Shown here: positions 37,148 through 46,162 of the stretch, piece by piece
Numbering within the stretch: position 1 is the first letter of the stretch
How the letters are laid out: every line of letters begins with the position of its first letter
Assembly (NCBI GenBank): GCA_963774195.1
Contig: CAVZDY010000001.1
Coordinates: 1,426,001-1,490,000 of the forward strand
From: Roseiarcus sp963774195
GTDB taxonomy: Bacteria > Pseudomonadota > Alphaproteobacteria > Rhizobiales > Beijerinckiaceae
DNA: 64,000 nucleotides
Direction: 5' to 3'
Notes under the pieces: model-generated
Database searches by the model: none
The model's input: only the letters and a program-made list of their open reading frames with translations
Told to the model about the DNA's origin: nothing
Position numbers and translations under genes: made by a program

Positions 37148-37527
37148 CGGTCGAGCGCCGCGCGAAACCTCGGCTCGTCGTCGCTCGCCTGGGCGAACAG
37201 GGTCATCGACGAACGGAACTTCATATCATCAGGCGAGCCGAGGATGCGGTTGAGGTCATCCTCCTTCAGCGCGAGCATGGCGTCCGTGCAGCGCCGCAAA
37301 CGCTCGCCGAGCAGCGGATGGGCGAGATAGGCGCGCGCTTCGGCGAGCGAGGCGAGGCCGAAGAATTGCGCGGTCGCCGAGACCCCGAGGCCGCGCAATT
37401 GCGGGAACACGAACCACATCCAGTGGCTGCGCTTCCGGCCCGAGATCAATTCCGCGAGGGCGGTAGGGAAGATCGGGTCTTGCGCCGTCACGAAGCGCTG
37501 GAGGTCGAAGGGGTCATCTGATGGCAA
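37087..37527 (-). CDS. DUF1810 family protein
   Basis: A 146-aa protein of the DUF1810 (NADAR-like) family. It carries DPFDLQRFVTAQDPIFPTAL, ELISGRKRSHWMWFVFPQLRGLG and the C-terminal MTLFAQASDDEPRFRAALD. The family resembles N-glycosidase-fold proteins, but biochemical function is unclear. The gene is convergent with, and overlaps, the preceding FAD-protein gene by 61 bp. No close partner is visible. Confidence 0.88.
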   Translation of the reverse strand: MPSDDPFDLQRFVTAQDPIFPTALAELISGRKRSHWMWFVFPQLRGLGVSATAQFFGLASLAEARAYLAHPLLGERLRRCTDAMLALKEDDLNRILGSPDDMKFRSSMTLFAQASDDEPRFRAALDRYCGGRMDERTLALLASRGD

Positions 37528-37587
37528 TGGCTTCCCCTCAAAAAAAACGACCCCAGGGGCGGATTATAGAACCCCGGCCGCGTTTCT

Positions 37588-37609
37588 CGCCGCCGCTTTC
37601 GCGGCGGCG
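37588..37609. terminator. stem-loop between DUF1810 and Spy-like genes
   Basis: CGCCGCCGC (37588-37596), loop TTTC, and GCGGCGGCG (37601-37609): a perfect 9-bp stem lying 85 bp past the Spy-like stop on the minus strand. No T-run follows in that direction, so termination is only a possible use. Confidence 0.4.
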
Positions 37610-37693
37610 ACGTTCGCCGCACTCCTCCTTCAGGGGGCGACGTTGAGGCTCGTGCGCAAGGCCCCAGCGCTCTCGCCGGCCTGACCGGTCTCG

Positions 37694-38206
37694 CTACTCT
37701 TCCTCGTCCTCGCCTTCACCCTCGCCATGATGATGCGCGCGCTCCATCTCCATTCCGCCTCTGCGCAACTCACGCGGGCGGAACGTAGCCAGCAGGGGGC
37801 CGAAATGGCGCTTCTGCATATCGTCGAGGCTGTCGTAGAGAGGCTTCGCGGCATCGGCGACGGTTTTGAGTCCCGCCGAAACCTTGCCCAGCCGTTCGGA
37901 CAGCATCGTCAAGCGTCCGATCGGGCTCGGCCATTCGTCCCGCGTCTCCTCGCGCATTGCGCGGCGCTCCTCGCCGAAGGTCTTGGCGACATCTCGCACC
38001 GCGCTCTCGAAGGGCCCCCACTTGCTCTCCTGTTCGGGCGTCAGCCGGAGCGCGGCCTTCATGCCGGCGAGGTGCGCGTCGAGCATATAATTCCGCATTT
38101 CTCCCGTCTGTTGGGATGCATTGTCCGACTCGGCTTGGGCTCCGACGACGAGCGCCGAGCCTGCCAGCGCGGCACTCAAGAAAGTGACGACAAGCAGCTT
38201 TTTCAT
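37694..38206 (-). CDS. Spy/CpxP-like LTXXQ-motif protein
   Basis: Small periplasmic protein of 170 aa. A signal peptide (KKLLVVTFLSAALAGSALVV, cleavage after GAQA) is followed by one LTXXQ motif, LRLTPEQESKWGPFESA, and the long helix-rich region expected for Spy/CpxP envelope-stress chaperones. The C-terminus is His/Glu-rich (ERAHHHGEGEGEDEEE), a possible metal-binding tail. The ATG at 38206 begins the signal peptide; an upstream ATG at 38302 is rejected. It is divergent from the aldolase gene. Confidence 0.8.
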   Translation of the reverse strand: MKKLLVVTFLSAALAGSALVVGAQAESDNASQQTGEMRNYMLDAHLAGMKAALRLTPEQESKWGPFESAVRDVAKTFGEERRAMREETRDEWPSPIGRLTMLSERLGKVSAGLKTVADAAKPLYDSLDDMQKRHFGPLLATFRPRELRRGGMEMERAHHHGEGEGEDEEE

Positions 38207-38337
38207 GGGTTCGCCTCCCTCCGTGGATCGGGCGTCACCGGGCGCGGGGGCAATCGGCCGGCGTCCGCGCATCGGGCGCGCCGTTGACGACAACGCCGGC
38301 ATGACGCAATGGTTCGTGGCAAAAAGGGGTAACGCGC

Positions 38338-39114
38338 ATGGACGAAGGCGGCGTCATCGGCAAATTGGCTCACGGCCTGGCGGCCGGAAGCGGAATGCTC
38401 ACCGCATGGATCGGCGCCAACGACGTGGCGGTCGTCGATGCGCTGGCGCGCGAGACGTATGATGCGGTGACGCTCGACATGCAGCACGGCGGCGTCGACT
38501 TCGTCGGTGCGACGCGCGGAATCATGGCCGTTGCGCTGGCTGGGAAGCCCGCGATCGTGCGCACTCCGGTAGGAGAGTTCGCTTTGGCGAGCCGGCTTGT
38601 CGACGCCGGCGCGGCGGCGATCATCGCGCCGATGATCAACAGCGGCGAGGATGCGCGCCGCTTTGTCGAGTTCACCAAATTTCCGCCGATAGGCGGACGC
38701 TCGTGGGGGCCCCGCGCGGCGCTGTCGCTTAGCGGCTATATCGGGCCGGCCTACCTCCACAGCGCCAATGCGATCACCCTGTCCATCGCCATGGTGGAGA
38801 CGCGGCAGGCGCTCGACGCCTTGGACGACATCCTTAAGACCCCCGGTATCGACGGCGTCTTCGTCGGTCCGTCCGACCTTTCCATCGCGCTCAGCGGCGG
38901 CGCCGTGGTCGATGCTCATGGCCCCGAGGTTGACGCGGCGCTGTCGCACGTCGTCGATCGCGTCCGGGCGCACAACAAATTCGCCGGCCTTTTCTGTATC
39001 GACGGCGCGCGCGCGAAGACGGCGCTGGCACGGGGCTTCGCGCTCGCCACGGTTTCGACGGACCTCGTCCTGCTGAGAGCCGCCGCGCGGCAAGAGCTCG
39101 CGGCCGCTCGGTGA
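38338..39114 (+). CDS. HpcH/HpaI aldolase/citrate lyase family protein
   Basis: A 258-aa class II pyruvate aldolase fold (4-hydroxy-2-oxoheptanedioate / 2-dehydro-3-deoxyglucarate aldolase type). Visible features are YDAVTLDMQHGGVDF with the His equivalent of the catalytic site, VRTPVGE with its Arg, the metal ligand Glu in AMVETRQALD, and Asp in VGPSDLSIAL. The reaction is reversible aldol cleavage giving pyruvate and an aldehyde, with a divalent metal. No aromatic degradation genes lie close by, so the substrate is open. A repeat copy begins 18 bp after its stop. Confidence 0.9.
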   Translation: MDEGGVIGKLAHGLAAGSGMLTAWIGANDVAVVDALARETYDAVTLDMQHGGVDFVGATRGIMAVALAGKPAIVRTPVGEFALASRLVDAGAAAIIAPMINSGEDARRFVEFTKFPPIGGRSWGPRAALSLSGYIGPAYLHSANAITLSIAMVETRQALDALDDILKTPGIDGVFVGPSDLSIALSGGAVVDAHGPEVDAALSHVVDRVRAHNKFAGLFCIDGARAKTALARGFALATVSTDLVLLRAAARQELAAAR

Positions 39115-39132
39115 CGTCTATCCGTCGCCGCT

Positions 39133-39216
39133 GTCATGCCCGCGAACGCGGGCATCCAGGGTCAAAGGGCGAAGGCCGGCGGCGGTTGTCTGGGCCCCCG
39201 CTTTCGCGGGGGCGAC
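39133..39216. repeat. 85-bp-type double-hairpin repeat, copy 3
   Basis: GTCATGCCCGCGAACGCGGG followed by CATCCAGG, a linker with GGGCGAAGGC, and CCCCCGCTTTCGCGGGGG. It has the same orientation as copy 2 at 21054-21138. Like copy 2 it is followed at a similar distance by GCAAAACGCC (39239-39248). Confidence 0.87.
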
Positions 39217-39228
39217 ACCAGCGCGCCG

Positions 39229-39519
39229 TCAACCAAAAGCAAAACGCCTTAGTGTCCCGAGGGATGGAACTGGCAGGAACGGCCGAGGTAGACGCCTGAA
39301 GTCGCTCCAGGTCGGCATGTCCGTCTCGTAGTCGAGGCACTGCGATTTGCCTTGTACGAAGCGGGCGACGGTTCGAGGGCCGGTCGCCTGCACTATCGAG
39401 CCATCCGGATTGACTGATCCAATCGGCGCGTAGGGGTTCCAACGGGAGGACGCCCCCGCCGCAGGCAGGCCGGCGGCGAAGGCGGCCAACAGCACGGCGG
39501 CGAACAGAATGCGAGTCAT
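39229..39519 (-). CDS. small exported protein, unknown
   Basis: A 96-aa protein with a clear signal peptide (MTRILFAAVLLAAFAAGLPAAG, cleavage near ASS) and a short mature part SRWNPYAPIGSVNPDGSIVQ with one Cys (QCLDYETDMP). No known domain. The last residues (LRRFAFG) are encoded by the repeat end that follows copy 3, so the native C-terminus may have been replaced by insertion. Convergent with the aldolase gene. Confidence 0.55.
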   Translation of the reverse strand: MTRILFAAVLLAAFAAGLPAAGASSRWNPYAPIGSVNPDGSIVQATGPRTVARFVQGKSQCLDYETDMPTWSDFRRLPRPFLPVPSLGTLRRFAFG

Positions 39520-39632
39520 GGCGATGCTCCTGGCGTTGCGAGGGCGACGCTCGGGCGGCCGCGATTGATGCTTCGGCCGAACTACGGGATAGCCATGGCG
39601 ACCCGCGGCAGAGGCCTCAAGTTAGGAATTTT

Positions 39633-40055
39633 TTAATCTCCGGCCGAGGCGTGCGGCGAGCGGGTCGCGCCTTCGCCGCAGCCGTCGGCGCTCGAGGTCG
39701 CGCGCCAAAAGGCGCGCCAGCCCGGTTCGGAGGAGGGCGTGGGTGCATGGCGGGCGCAGTGGCCGGCCTGCGTCCACCAGTTCGCCGGCATGTCGCGCCG
39801 GTCTATCGGACTGAAGCCGCGGCTCGGCCGGCGCCAGAAGGCGCATTCGCGGCAGGTCACGCCGACTATGCCGGAGGTTTTGAGGGCGCCGTCGCCGCAG
39901 CCTTGGGAGCCGCGCGTCTGCGGCCAGTGCGCGACATCCTCCCCTCGCGCGCTCGCGTTGGGCGCGCGTCTGTGACACGTTCCGTCTTGGTCCCGCCCGT
40001 GGCGCCAATAGACGCAGTCGGCGCACAGAACGAACGCCTTCCCGGTTTCCTCCAT
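39633..40055 (-). CDS. tandem Cys-motif protein, unknown function
   Basis: A 140-aa protein built from two similar Cys units. Unit 1 has C11-x2-C14 (CADCVYWRHG), C27 (GTCHRRAP) and C53 (GCGDG). Unit 2 has C68-x2-C71 (CRECAFWRRP), C100 (GHCARHAP) and C126 (GCGEG). The repeated C-x2-C-x2-W...C-x-R-x-A-P...GCG(D/E)G suggests two small zinc-binding folds. It follows the outer-membrane factor gene on the same strand after 24 bp, with GGGGAGG before the ATG. Function unknown. Confidence 0.65.
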   Translation of the reverse strand: MEETGKAFVLCADCVYWRHGRDQDGTCHRRAPNASARGEDVAHWPQTRGSQGCGDGALKTSGIVGVTCRECAFWRRPSRGFSPIDRRDMPANWWTQAGHCARHAPTPSSEPGWRAFWRATSSADGCGEGATRSPHASAGD

Positions 40056-40079
40056 GGTAGCCTCCCCGTCGCGCGCGCG

Positions 40080-41498
40080 TCACATCTGGCTGGTCTCGTC
40101 CGCTTTGGCCGACCATCCCCCGCCGAGCGCGAGCATGAGCGCCACATTGGCGTCGAGCTGACGGGTGCGAAGCACGATCACCAGACGCTCGGCGTCGAGG
40201 GCGGCGGTCTGCGCCGTGACGACATCAAGATAGGACGAAGCGCCGTCGCGATAAAGCGCCAGCGCCATTTCGGCTGCCTTGCGAGCAGCCTCCGCCGCCG
40301 TGACGGTCGAACGCAATTCGTCGGCGAGCCAGCGCAGGGCGGAGAGGTTGTCCTCGACTTCCCGGATCGCGCCCAGGATCGTCGAGCGATAGTTTCCGAC
40401 GGCTTCCGCGTAAGAGGCGTTCGCGGCTTCAAGCTGGGCCTTCCTCAGCCCGCCGTCGAACAGAGGCAGCGACATCGTCGGCCCGACCGAATAGATGCTG
40501 TTGCCTGGCGTGAGCAAGTTGAGGCCGGTGTCCTGGGATCCGCCGAGCAGACTGATGGTGAACCGCGGATAGAAAGCCGCGCGGGCGACGCCGATGCCCG
40601 CGTTGGCGGCCTCGATGAATCGCTCGCTTTCGGCGACGTCGGGACGCCTGAGCAGGACGTCGGCGGGCGTCGCGCGCGGCCGCCTCGGCGTCGCGATCGG
40701 CGCGGAGGTCGGCGCGATCTTGAACGACGAGGCGGATTGCCCGACGAGCGCCGCGATGGCGTCTTCGAGCGAACTGCGACGGACATAGAGGTCGTAGGCC
40801 TGCGCCTTGGCGGTCTCCAATTGCGTCTGGGCGCGCTCGACGTCGATCGGCGGGGCGATTTGCGCCTCGAGCCGGCGGCGCGTCAAATCGTACGCAGCCT
40901 GATAGTTGGCGACCGTGTCCGCGAGCAGCTTCGCCTCAGCGTCGACGCCGCGCAGCTGAATATAGGCGCTCGCGAGTTCGGCGTGCAGTTCGAGCTTCGC
41001 TTGCGCGAGGGCGTCGGCGCTCGCCTGAGCCTGTGCGTTGGCGGCCTTGATGAGGTCACGCACGCGGCCCCAGAAATCGACCTCGTAGGAGGCGACCTGC
41101 GCGTCGATCTCATTGGCGCCGAAATAGGTCGGCTGATTGGGAGACCGCAGCGGGCGGTTGTTCGACTGCCTGTTGTAGGAAAGCCCGCCCACCCCGTCGA
41201 TCTCGGGGTAGAGGCCGGCCTGGGCGGCCGAGGCAAAGGCGCGCGCCCGATCGTTGGCGGCGAGCGCGGCGGCGAGATCGGGATTGGCGATCTCGACCTG
41301 GGCCTCCAGATCGTCGAGCGTGTGATCGCGGAAGCTTTTCCACCATTGTCCGCTCGGGTCGAGCGGAACGTCGCTCGGCGAGGGCGCTTCCTTGTAACGA
41401 GGGGAGAGGGCGACCGTGGGAAGCAGCAGATTGGGCTCCATGTCGCAGCCGCCCATCAGCAGGGCCGCCGAGACGGCTAACACGACCTGCAGCTTCAT
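40080..41498 (-). CDS. RND outer-membrane factor lipoprotein, OprM/NodT family
   Basis: Outer-membrane channel of an RND system, 472 aa. A lipoprotein signal with lipobox LLMGGC (acylated C18) is followed by the repeated helical architecture with FWGRVRDLIKAANAQAQASA near 145 and FWGRV-type duplications, including TPADVLLRRPDVAESERFI and SLPLFDGGLRKAQLEAANA. It starts at 41498 and overlaps the adaptor stop by ATGA, placing it as the third gene of an adaptor-permease-channel set. It may also serve the HAE1 pump at 27424, which lacks a channel gene. Confidence 0.93.
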   Translation of the reverse strand: MKLQVVLAVSAALLMGGCDMEPNLLLPTVALSPRYKEAPSPSDVPLDPSGQWWKSFRDHTLDDLEAQVEIANPDLAAALAANDRARAFASAAQAGLYPEIDGVGGLSYNRQSNNRPLRSPNQPTYFGANEIDAQVASYEVDFWGRVRDLIKAANAQAQASADALAQAKLELHAELASAYIQLRGVDAEAKLLADTVANYQAAYDLTRRRLEAQIAPPIDVERAQTQLETAKAQAYDLYVRRSSLEDAIAALVGQSASSFKIAPTSAPIATPRRPRATPADVLLRRPDVAESERFIEAANAGIGVARAAFYPRFTISLLGGSQDTGLNLLTPGNSIYSVGPTMSLPLFDGGLRKAQLEAANASYAEAVGNYRSTILGAIREVEDNLSALRWLADELRSTVTAAEAARKAAEMALALYRDGASSYLDVVTAQTAALDAERLVIVLRTRQLDANVALMLALGGGWSAKADETSQM

Positions 41499-42733
41499 TG
41501 GCCAGGGGCCTTCCCGGCAGCGACTTCGTTCGGCTTCGCCGGCACGGCGCCGATCGCGCTCGCGGTGTCGCGAATGCGCACTTCGTCGCCCGCCTCGAGG
41601 GAATCGGACGGACTGGCGACGATGCGGTCATCCGGCGACAGCCCGCTCGTAATGGCGACCTCGGGGCCGAAGTCTCTGCCGATCTCGACCGTTTTCATTG
41701 CAATGCGATTGTCCGGGCCGACGGTCGCGACTTTGACGTTCTCGCCGCGAAAGATCATCGCGCTGGCCGGCAGACGAAGCGCGTCGGGAGCTGTCGGAAT
41801 CTGGAAATGAACCTCGGCGAAAGAGCCGGGCGGTAAAGCTCCGTCTTCGTTCTTCGCTTCGAGCTCGACCAGCAACGTGCGCGAGCGCGTGTCGATCGCG
41901 CGCGCCGTGGTCGCGATCGTCGCCTCGAAGGTGCGGCCTGGATACTGCGGCAAGATCAGCGTCGCCTTCATACCCTGCCGCAGATCGGCGGCGTAGCTCT
42001 GAGGCGCCCTCACGTAGACCCGCATCTCATGCGTATCGGCGACGACAAACAAGCCCGAGTTCGCATTGGCGCTTTCGTTGACGAGCGAGCCGAGGTCGAT
42101 GTTGCGCTGGGTGACGACCCCGTCGAACGGCGCGACGATGTTGGCGAACGCCTTGAGCGCCTTGAGGCGGTCGACATTGGCGCTGGCAGCGGCGACTTCG
42201 GCGTCCCGCTCCTGCTCGTCTGCGGCTTTCTCGTCCGACGTCTGCCGTGAGACGGCGCCGGACTGAAGCAGCGATTTCCAGCGCGCCGCGGTGACGGCGG
42301 CCAGTGTCTGGTTGGCCTTCGCCTTGGTCAGTTGCTCGCGCCCCTCGGCCAGCCGCTGGTCGAGCTCCGGCGTATCAACGGTGGCGAGGAGATCGCCCGC
42401 CTTCACGCTCGCGCCGATGTCCTTATACCATTTCTGCACGTAGCCGCTCACCTGGGCGCGGACGACCGCATTGTAGTAGGCGTCGACATCACCAGGTAGA
42501 ACCAGTTCGCGCGGCCCGCCGCCTCGCTTGGGCTCGACGACGGCGACAGTCGGGATTGCGCGCTCCTCGGTCCATTGGGCGAGCTTCGCGTCGTCGTTGC
42601 GACGGGAGACTATGCCCCAGGCCGCGGCGCTGCCGGCGGCGAGGACCAACACGAGCAGCGCGAAACGCAGTTTCGCGGAGCCGCGGGGCCGCTTGGGGTG
42701 TTCCTCCGCTTTATGTTCGGCGCCTTCGCTCAT
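41495..42733 (-). CDS. RND efflux periplasmic adaptor subunit
   Basis: Membrane-fusion protein, 412 aa, with an N-terminal membrane anchor (ALLVLVLAAGSAAAWGIV) rather than a cleaved lipoprotein signal. Lipoyl halves are QVSGYVQKWYKDIGASVKAGD and IVAPFDGVVTQRNIDLGSLV, flanking a short hairpin, followed by the beta-barrel region ending IRDTASAIG. It overlaps both neighbours by ATGA, so the three genes are translated as a unit. The exported compound is unknown. Confidence 0.92.
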   Translation of the reverse strand: MSEGAEHKAEEHPKRPRGSAKLRFALLVLVLAAGSAAAWGIVSRRNDDAKLAQWTEERAIPTVAVVEPKRGGGPRELVLPGDVDAYYNAVVRAQVSGYVQKWYKDIGASVKAGDLLATVDTPELDQRLAEGREQLTKAKANQTLAAVTAARWKSLLQSGAVSRQTSDEKAADEQERDAEVAAASANVDRLKALKAFANIVAPFDGVVTQRNIDLGSLVNESANANSGLFVVADTHEMRVYVRAPQSYAADLRQGMKATLILPQYPGRTFEATIATTARAIDTRSRTLLVELEAKNEDGALPPGSFAEVHFQIPTAPDALRLPASAMIFRGENVKVATVGPDNRIAMKTVEIGRDFGPEVAITSGLSPDDRIVASPSDSLEAGDEVRIRDTASAIGAVPAKPNEVAAGKAPGQ

Positions 42734-45700
42734 ATCGGCTCCGGTTGAGCTTGCTGATTCTCAGGGGCTGCGTCCGCGGCGTCGCCACGTCTGGCGTGAA
42801 CGAGACGGAAGACAGCCGGCACGAAGAACAAGGTGGCGACGGTCGAGCAGATCAGGCCGCCGATCACGGCGCGCCCGAGCGGCGCGTTCTGTTCGGCGCT
42901 GAGCGCCATCGGCGCCATGCCGATAATCATCGCGAGGGCGGTCATCAGCACCGGACGAAAGCGGGTGAAGCCGGCGTCGAGCGCCGCGGTCAAGGCGTCG
43001 GCGCCTTCGGCGAGCCGCTCGCGCGCGAAGCTCACCACGAGAATGCTGTTCGCGGTCGCCACGCCCATGCACATGATTGCGCCGGTGAGCGCGGGCACCG
43101 ACAGCGTCGTGCGCGTGATGAACAGCATCCAGACGATGCCGGCGAGCGCCGTCGGCAGGGCGCTGACGATGACGAAAGGATCGAGCCAGGACTGAAAATT
43201 GACCACGATCAAAAGGTAGATGAGCACAATGGCCAGCGCGAGGCCGACGAAGAGCTGCGAGAACGCCGATGTCATGGTGGACGTCTGGCCACGCAGCACC
43301 ACGGTCGAGCCTGGCGGCGCGTCCTTCGCGGTCGCTTTCAGGATCGCCTCGATGTCGCGGGAGACCGCGCCGAGGTCGCGCTCGTGGTTGGAGGCGAAAA
43401 TGTCGATGACCGGCTGCACCGCGTAGTGCGACACGACGGCGTTGCTGAAGCTGCGCTTGATCGTCGCGACGCCGGCGAGAAGCTGCCTCGCGTCGCCCTG
43501 CGAAGCCGGCACCGTCTCGAGGCTGGAAAGGCTGTCGATCCAATATTGCGGCGATTGCGCGACGATCGGGTAGGACACCCCGTTCTTTGGGTTCAGCCAG
43601 AAGGTCGGCGCGGTCTGGATGCTGCCGGCGAGTGTGTCTTGCAGGCTGGTCGCGACATCGCGTTCGCTGATGCCGACTTGGCTGGCCCGCGTGCGATCCA
43701 CCACCACATTGAGCGTCGGGGCGTTGAACGTCTGCTGAACCCTGGCGTCGGCGACGCCGTTCACACGGGCGATGCGCCTGAGCAGGATGTCCGCATAAGC
43801 GCGGTTGGCTTCGAGATTCGATCCGATCACCTGCACGTCGATCGGCGAGGGCAGGCCGAAGTTGAGGATCTGCGTCACGATGTCCGCAGGCAGGAAGGCG
43901 AAGGTCGCGCCTGGAAATTCCTGCGGCAGACGCTCGCGCAATTGGGTGATGAAGGAGTCGCTGCGGCTTTCGAAGCCCGGCTTGAGGCTGATGAGCACAT
44001 CGGCGTCGTTGGCGCCGATGGTCCCGGAATTGCCGTAGGCGGCATTGATGCCGCTGATCGGCAGGCCGATGTTGTCGACGATGTTGTCCAGCGCCGCGGG
44101 CGGGATCGTCGCGCGGATCGTTGCTTCGACGCGGTCGCACAGGCGCGCCGTCTCCTCGATGCGCGTGCCGGTCTGCGCCCGGACGTGGAGCTTGATTTGG
44201 TCGCCCTCGACGGGCGGAAAGAAGTTCTGGCCGAGATAGGGCGTGAGCGAGAACGAGGCGGCGACGACGACGAGGAAGCCGCCGATGAAGACCAAGCGTT
44301 TGTCGAGCGCGATCGCGAGGAGGCTGTGATAGCCGCCGCGCACTCGCTCGAAGCCGCGCTCGAACGCGCGCAGAAAGAGAACGAAAGGATTGCGGGTCGG
44401 GGGGTGTGTTCCCCGGCGCCATGATGCCCCTGGTTGGCGAGAAGGAAGCGCGCCAGGGTATTCACGAGCGTGCGCGAGAGCACGTATGACGCTATCAGCG
44501 CGAAGATGACCGCTTCCGCCATCGGACGGAACAGATAGCCGGCGACGCCGCCGAGCTGAAACATCGGCACGAACACGATGCAGATGCAGAGCAGCGAGAC
44601 CGTCGCCGGAATGACGATCTGCCGCGCGCCGTCCATGATCGCGCTCTCGATGTCCTTGCCCTGCTCGAGATGCCAATTGATGTTCTCGATCGTCACCGTG
44701 GCGTCGTCGACGAGAATGCCGACCGCCAGCGCCAAGCCGCCGAGCGTCATCACATTGATGGTCTCGCCCATCGCCGAGAACATTGCGACTGAGGCCAGGA
44801 TGGCGAGCGGAATCGAGATGGTGATGATCAGCGTCGAGCGCCAGCTCCCCAGGAAGATGAGGATCATGAGGCCGGTGAGCGCGGCGGCGACGACGCCTTC
44901 GAACATGACCGACGATACAGCCGATTTAACGAAGGCCGATTGGTCGCCGACCGCTTCGAGATGAAGGCTTTGCGGCAAAGTCTGCCGCAGCTTGGGCAGC
45001 AGGGTCTTTACGCCGTTGATCACGTCGAGGGTCGATACCGAACCCGCCTTGAGGATGGTCATCAGCACGGCGTTCGAGCCGTTGACGCGCACGACGTTGG
45101 TCTGCGGCGGGCTGCCGTCATGCACCTCGGCGACGTCGCGCACGTAGACCGTCGCGCCGTCGACCTGCCTGATCGGAAGGTCGTTGAGTTCGTCGATGCG
45201 CGTCGGCGAGTTGTTGAGCGACACAATATACTCGAAGCCGCCGATCTTTTGCGTGCCCATCGGCGTGATGAGGTTTTGCCGCGCAATCGCATCGACGACG
45301 TCCTGCGCCGCGACGCCGTAAGCGTGCAGCCTCTCCTGGTCGAGGTCGATCTGAACCTGCCGCACCTTGCCGCCGTAGGGCGAGGGGACCGCGGCGCCGG
45401 CGACTGTCGCCAATTGCGGACGAATGAAGTTCTGGCCGGCGTCGAAGATCTGCGACTGCGACAACGTGTCGCTCGACAGGGCCAATTGCAATACCGGCAC
45501 GCTTGAGGCATTGAACTGAAGCACATAGGGCGGGGTGATGCCTGCCGGCAGCTGCTTCAAGACGGTCTGTGAGGCCGCGGTGATCTGGGCCAAGGCGGCG
45601 TTGATATTGACGGTCGGCTGGAAGAACACTTTGACGACGCCGTAGCCCGGCAAGGACTGCGACTCGATGTGTTCGATGTCGTTCACCTGCGAGCTGAGGG

Positions 45701-45911
45701 TGCGCTCGTAATAGTAGATGACGCGGCCGGACATGTCGTCCGGCGGGAGGCCGTTGTAGGTCCAGACGACGGCTACGACGGGAATGCCGATGTTGGGAAA
45801 GATGTCGGTGGGCGTCTTAACCCAGGCGCTGACGCCAAAAATGACGATAAGCATCGCCATCACCACGAAGGTGTAGGGCCGACTTAGAGCGATTCGAACA
45901 ATTCCGAGCAT
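42730..45911 (-). pseudogene. RND efflux permease, frameshifted
   Basis: Large RND exporter whose frame is broken. The first part runs from MLGIVRIALSRPYTFVVMAML at 45911 and includes VDDATVTIENINWHLEQG, then ends its homology near FLLANQG. The second half resumes in another frame with NPFVLFLRAFERGFERVRG and runs to the stop at 42730, including DKRLVFIGGFLVVVAASFS and the C-terminal membrane region. The break is at the G6 run 44399-44404. Restoring one base gives EHTPPTRNPFVLFL and a protein of about 1,060 aa, the normal length. It could be a homopolymer error or real decay. It overlaps the adaptor start by ATGA. Confidence 0.85.
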
Positions 45912-46162
45912 CGCTTCCCGCTAAGTATCGCCGGACCGCCGCCAAGTTCGGTGGCTAGGCCGCCGAGTTTTCCTCCCACAACGACGCCGAGGTCTTAGTG
46001 TACGCGATATGAGGCGGCGACTAAATTAAATTTCAGAATTTAGGTGTGGACGCGCGCGAATTTAACGCGCGCGCGGAAAAGTGGTTGCCGCACTTTCCGG
46101 CAGAGACGCGCGGAGCCACGGAATTGAGAGCGCGCGGCGATTCCACCAGATCGCTGGACGGT

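Noticed and set aside
42304..44424. 706-residue open frame on the plus strand
   Set aside because: Antisense to the RND adaptor and permease; no family signature.
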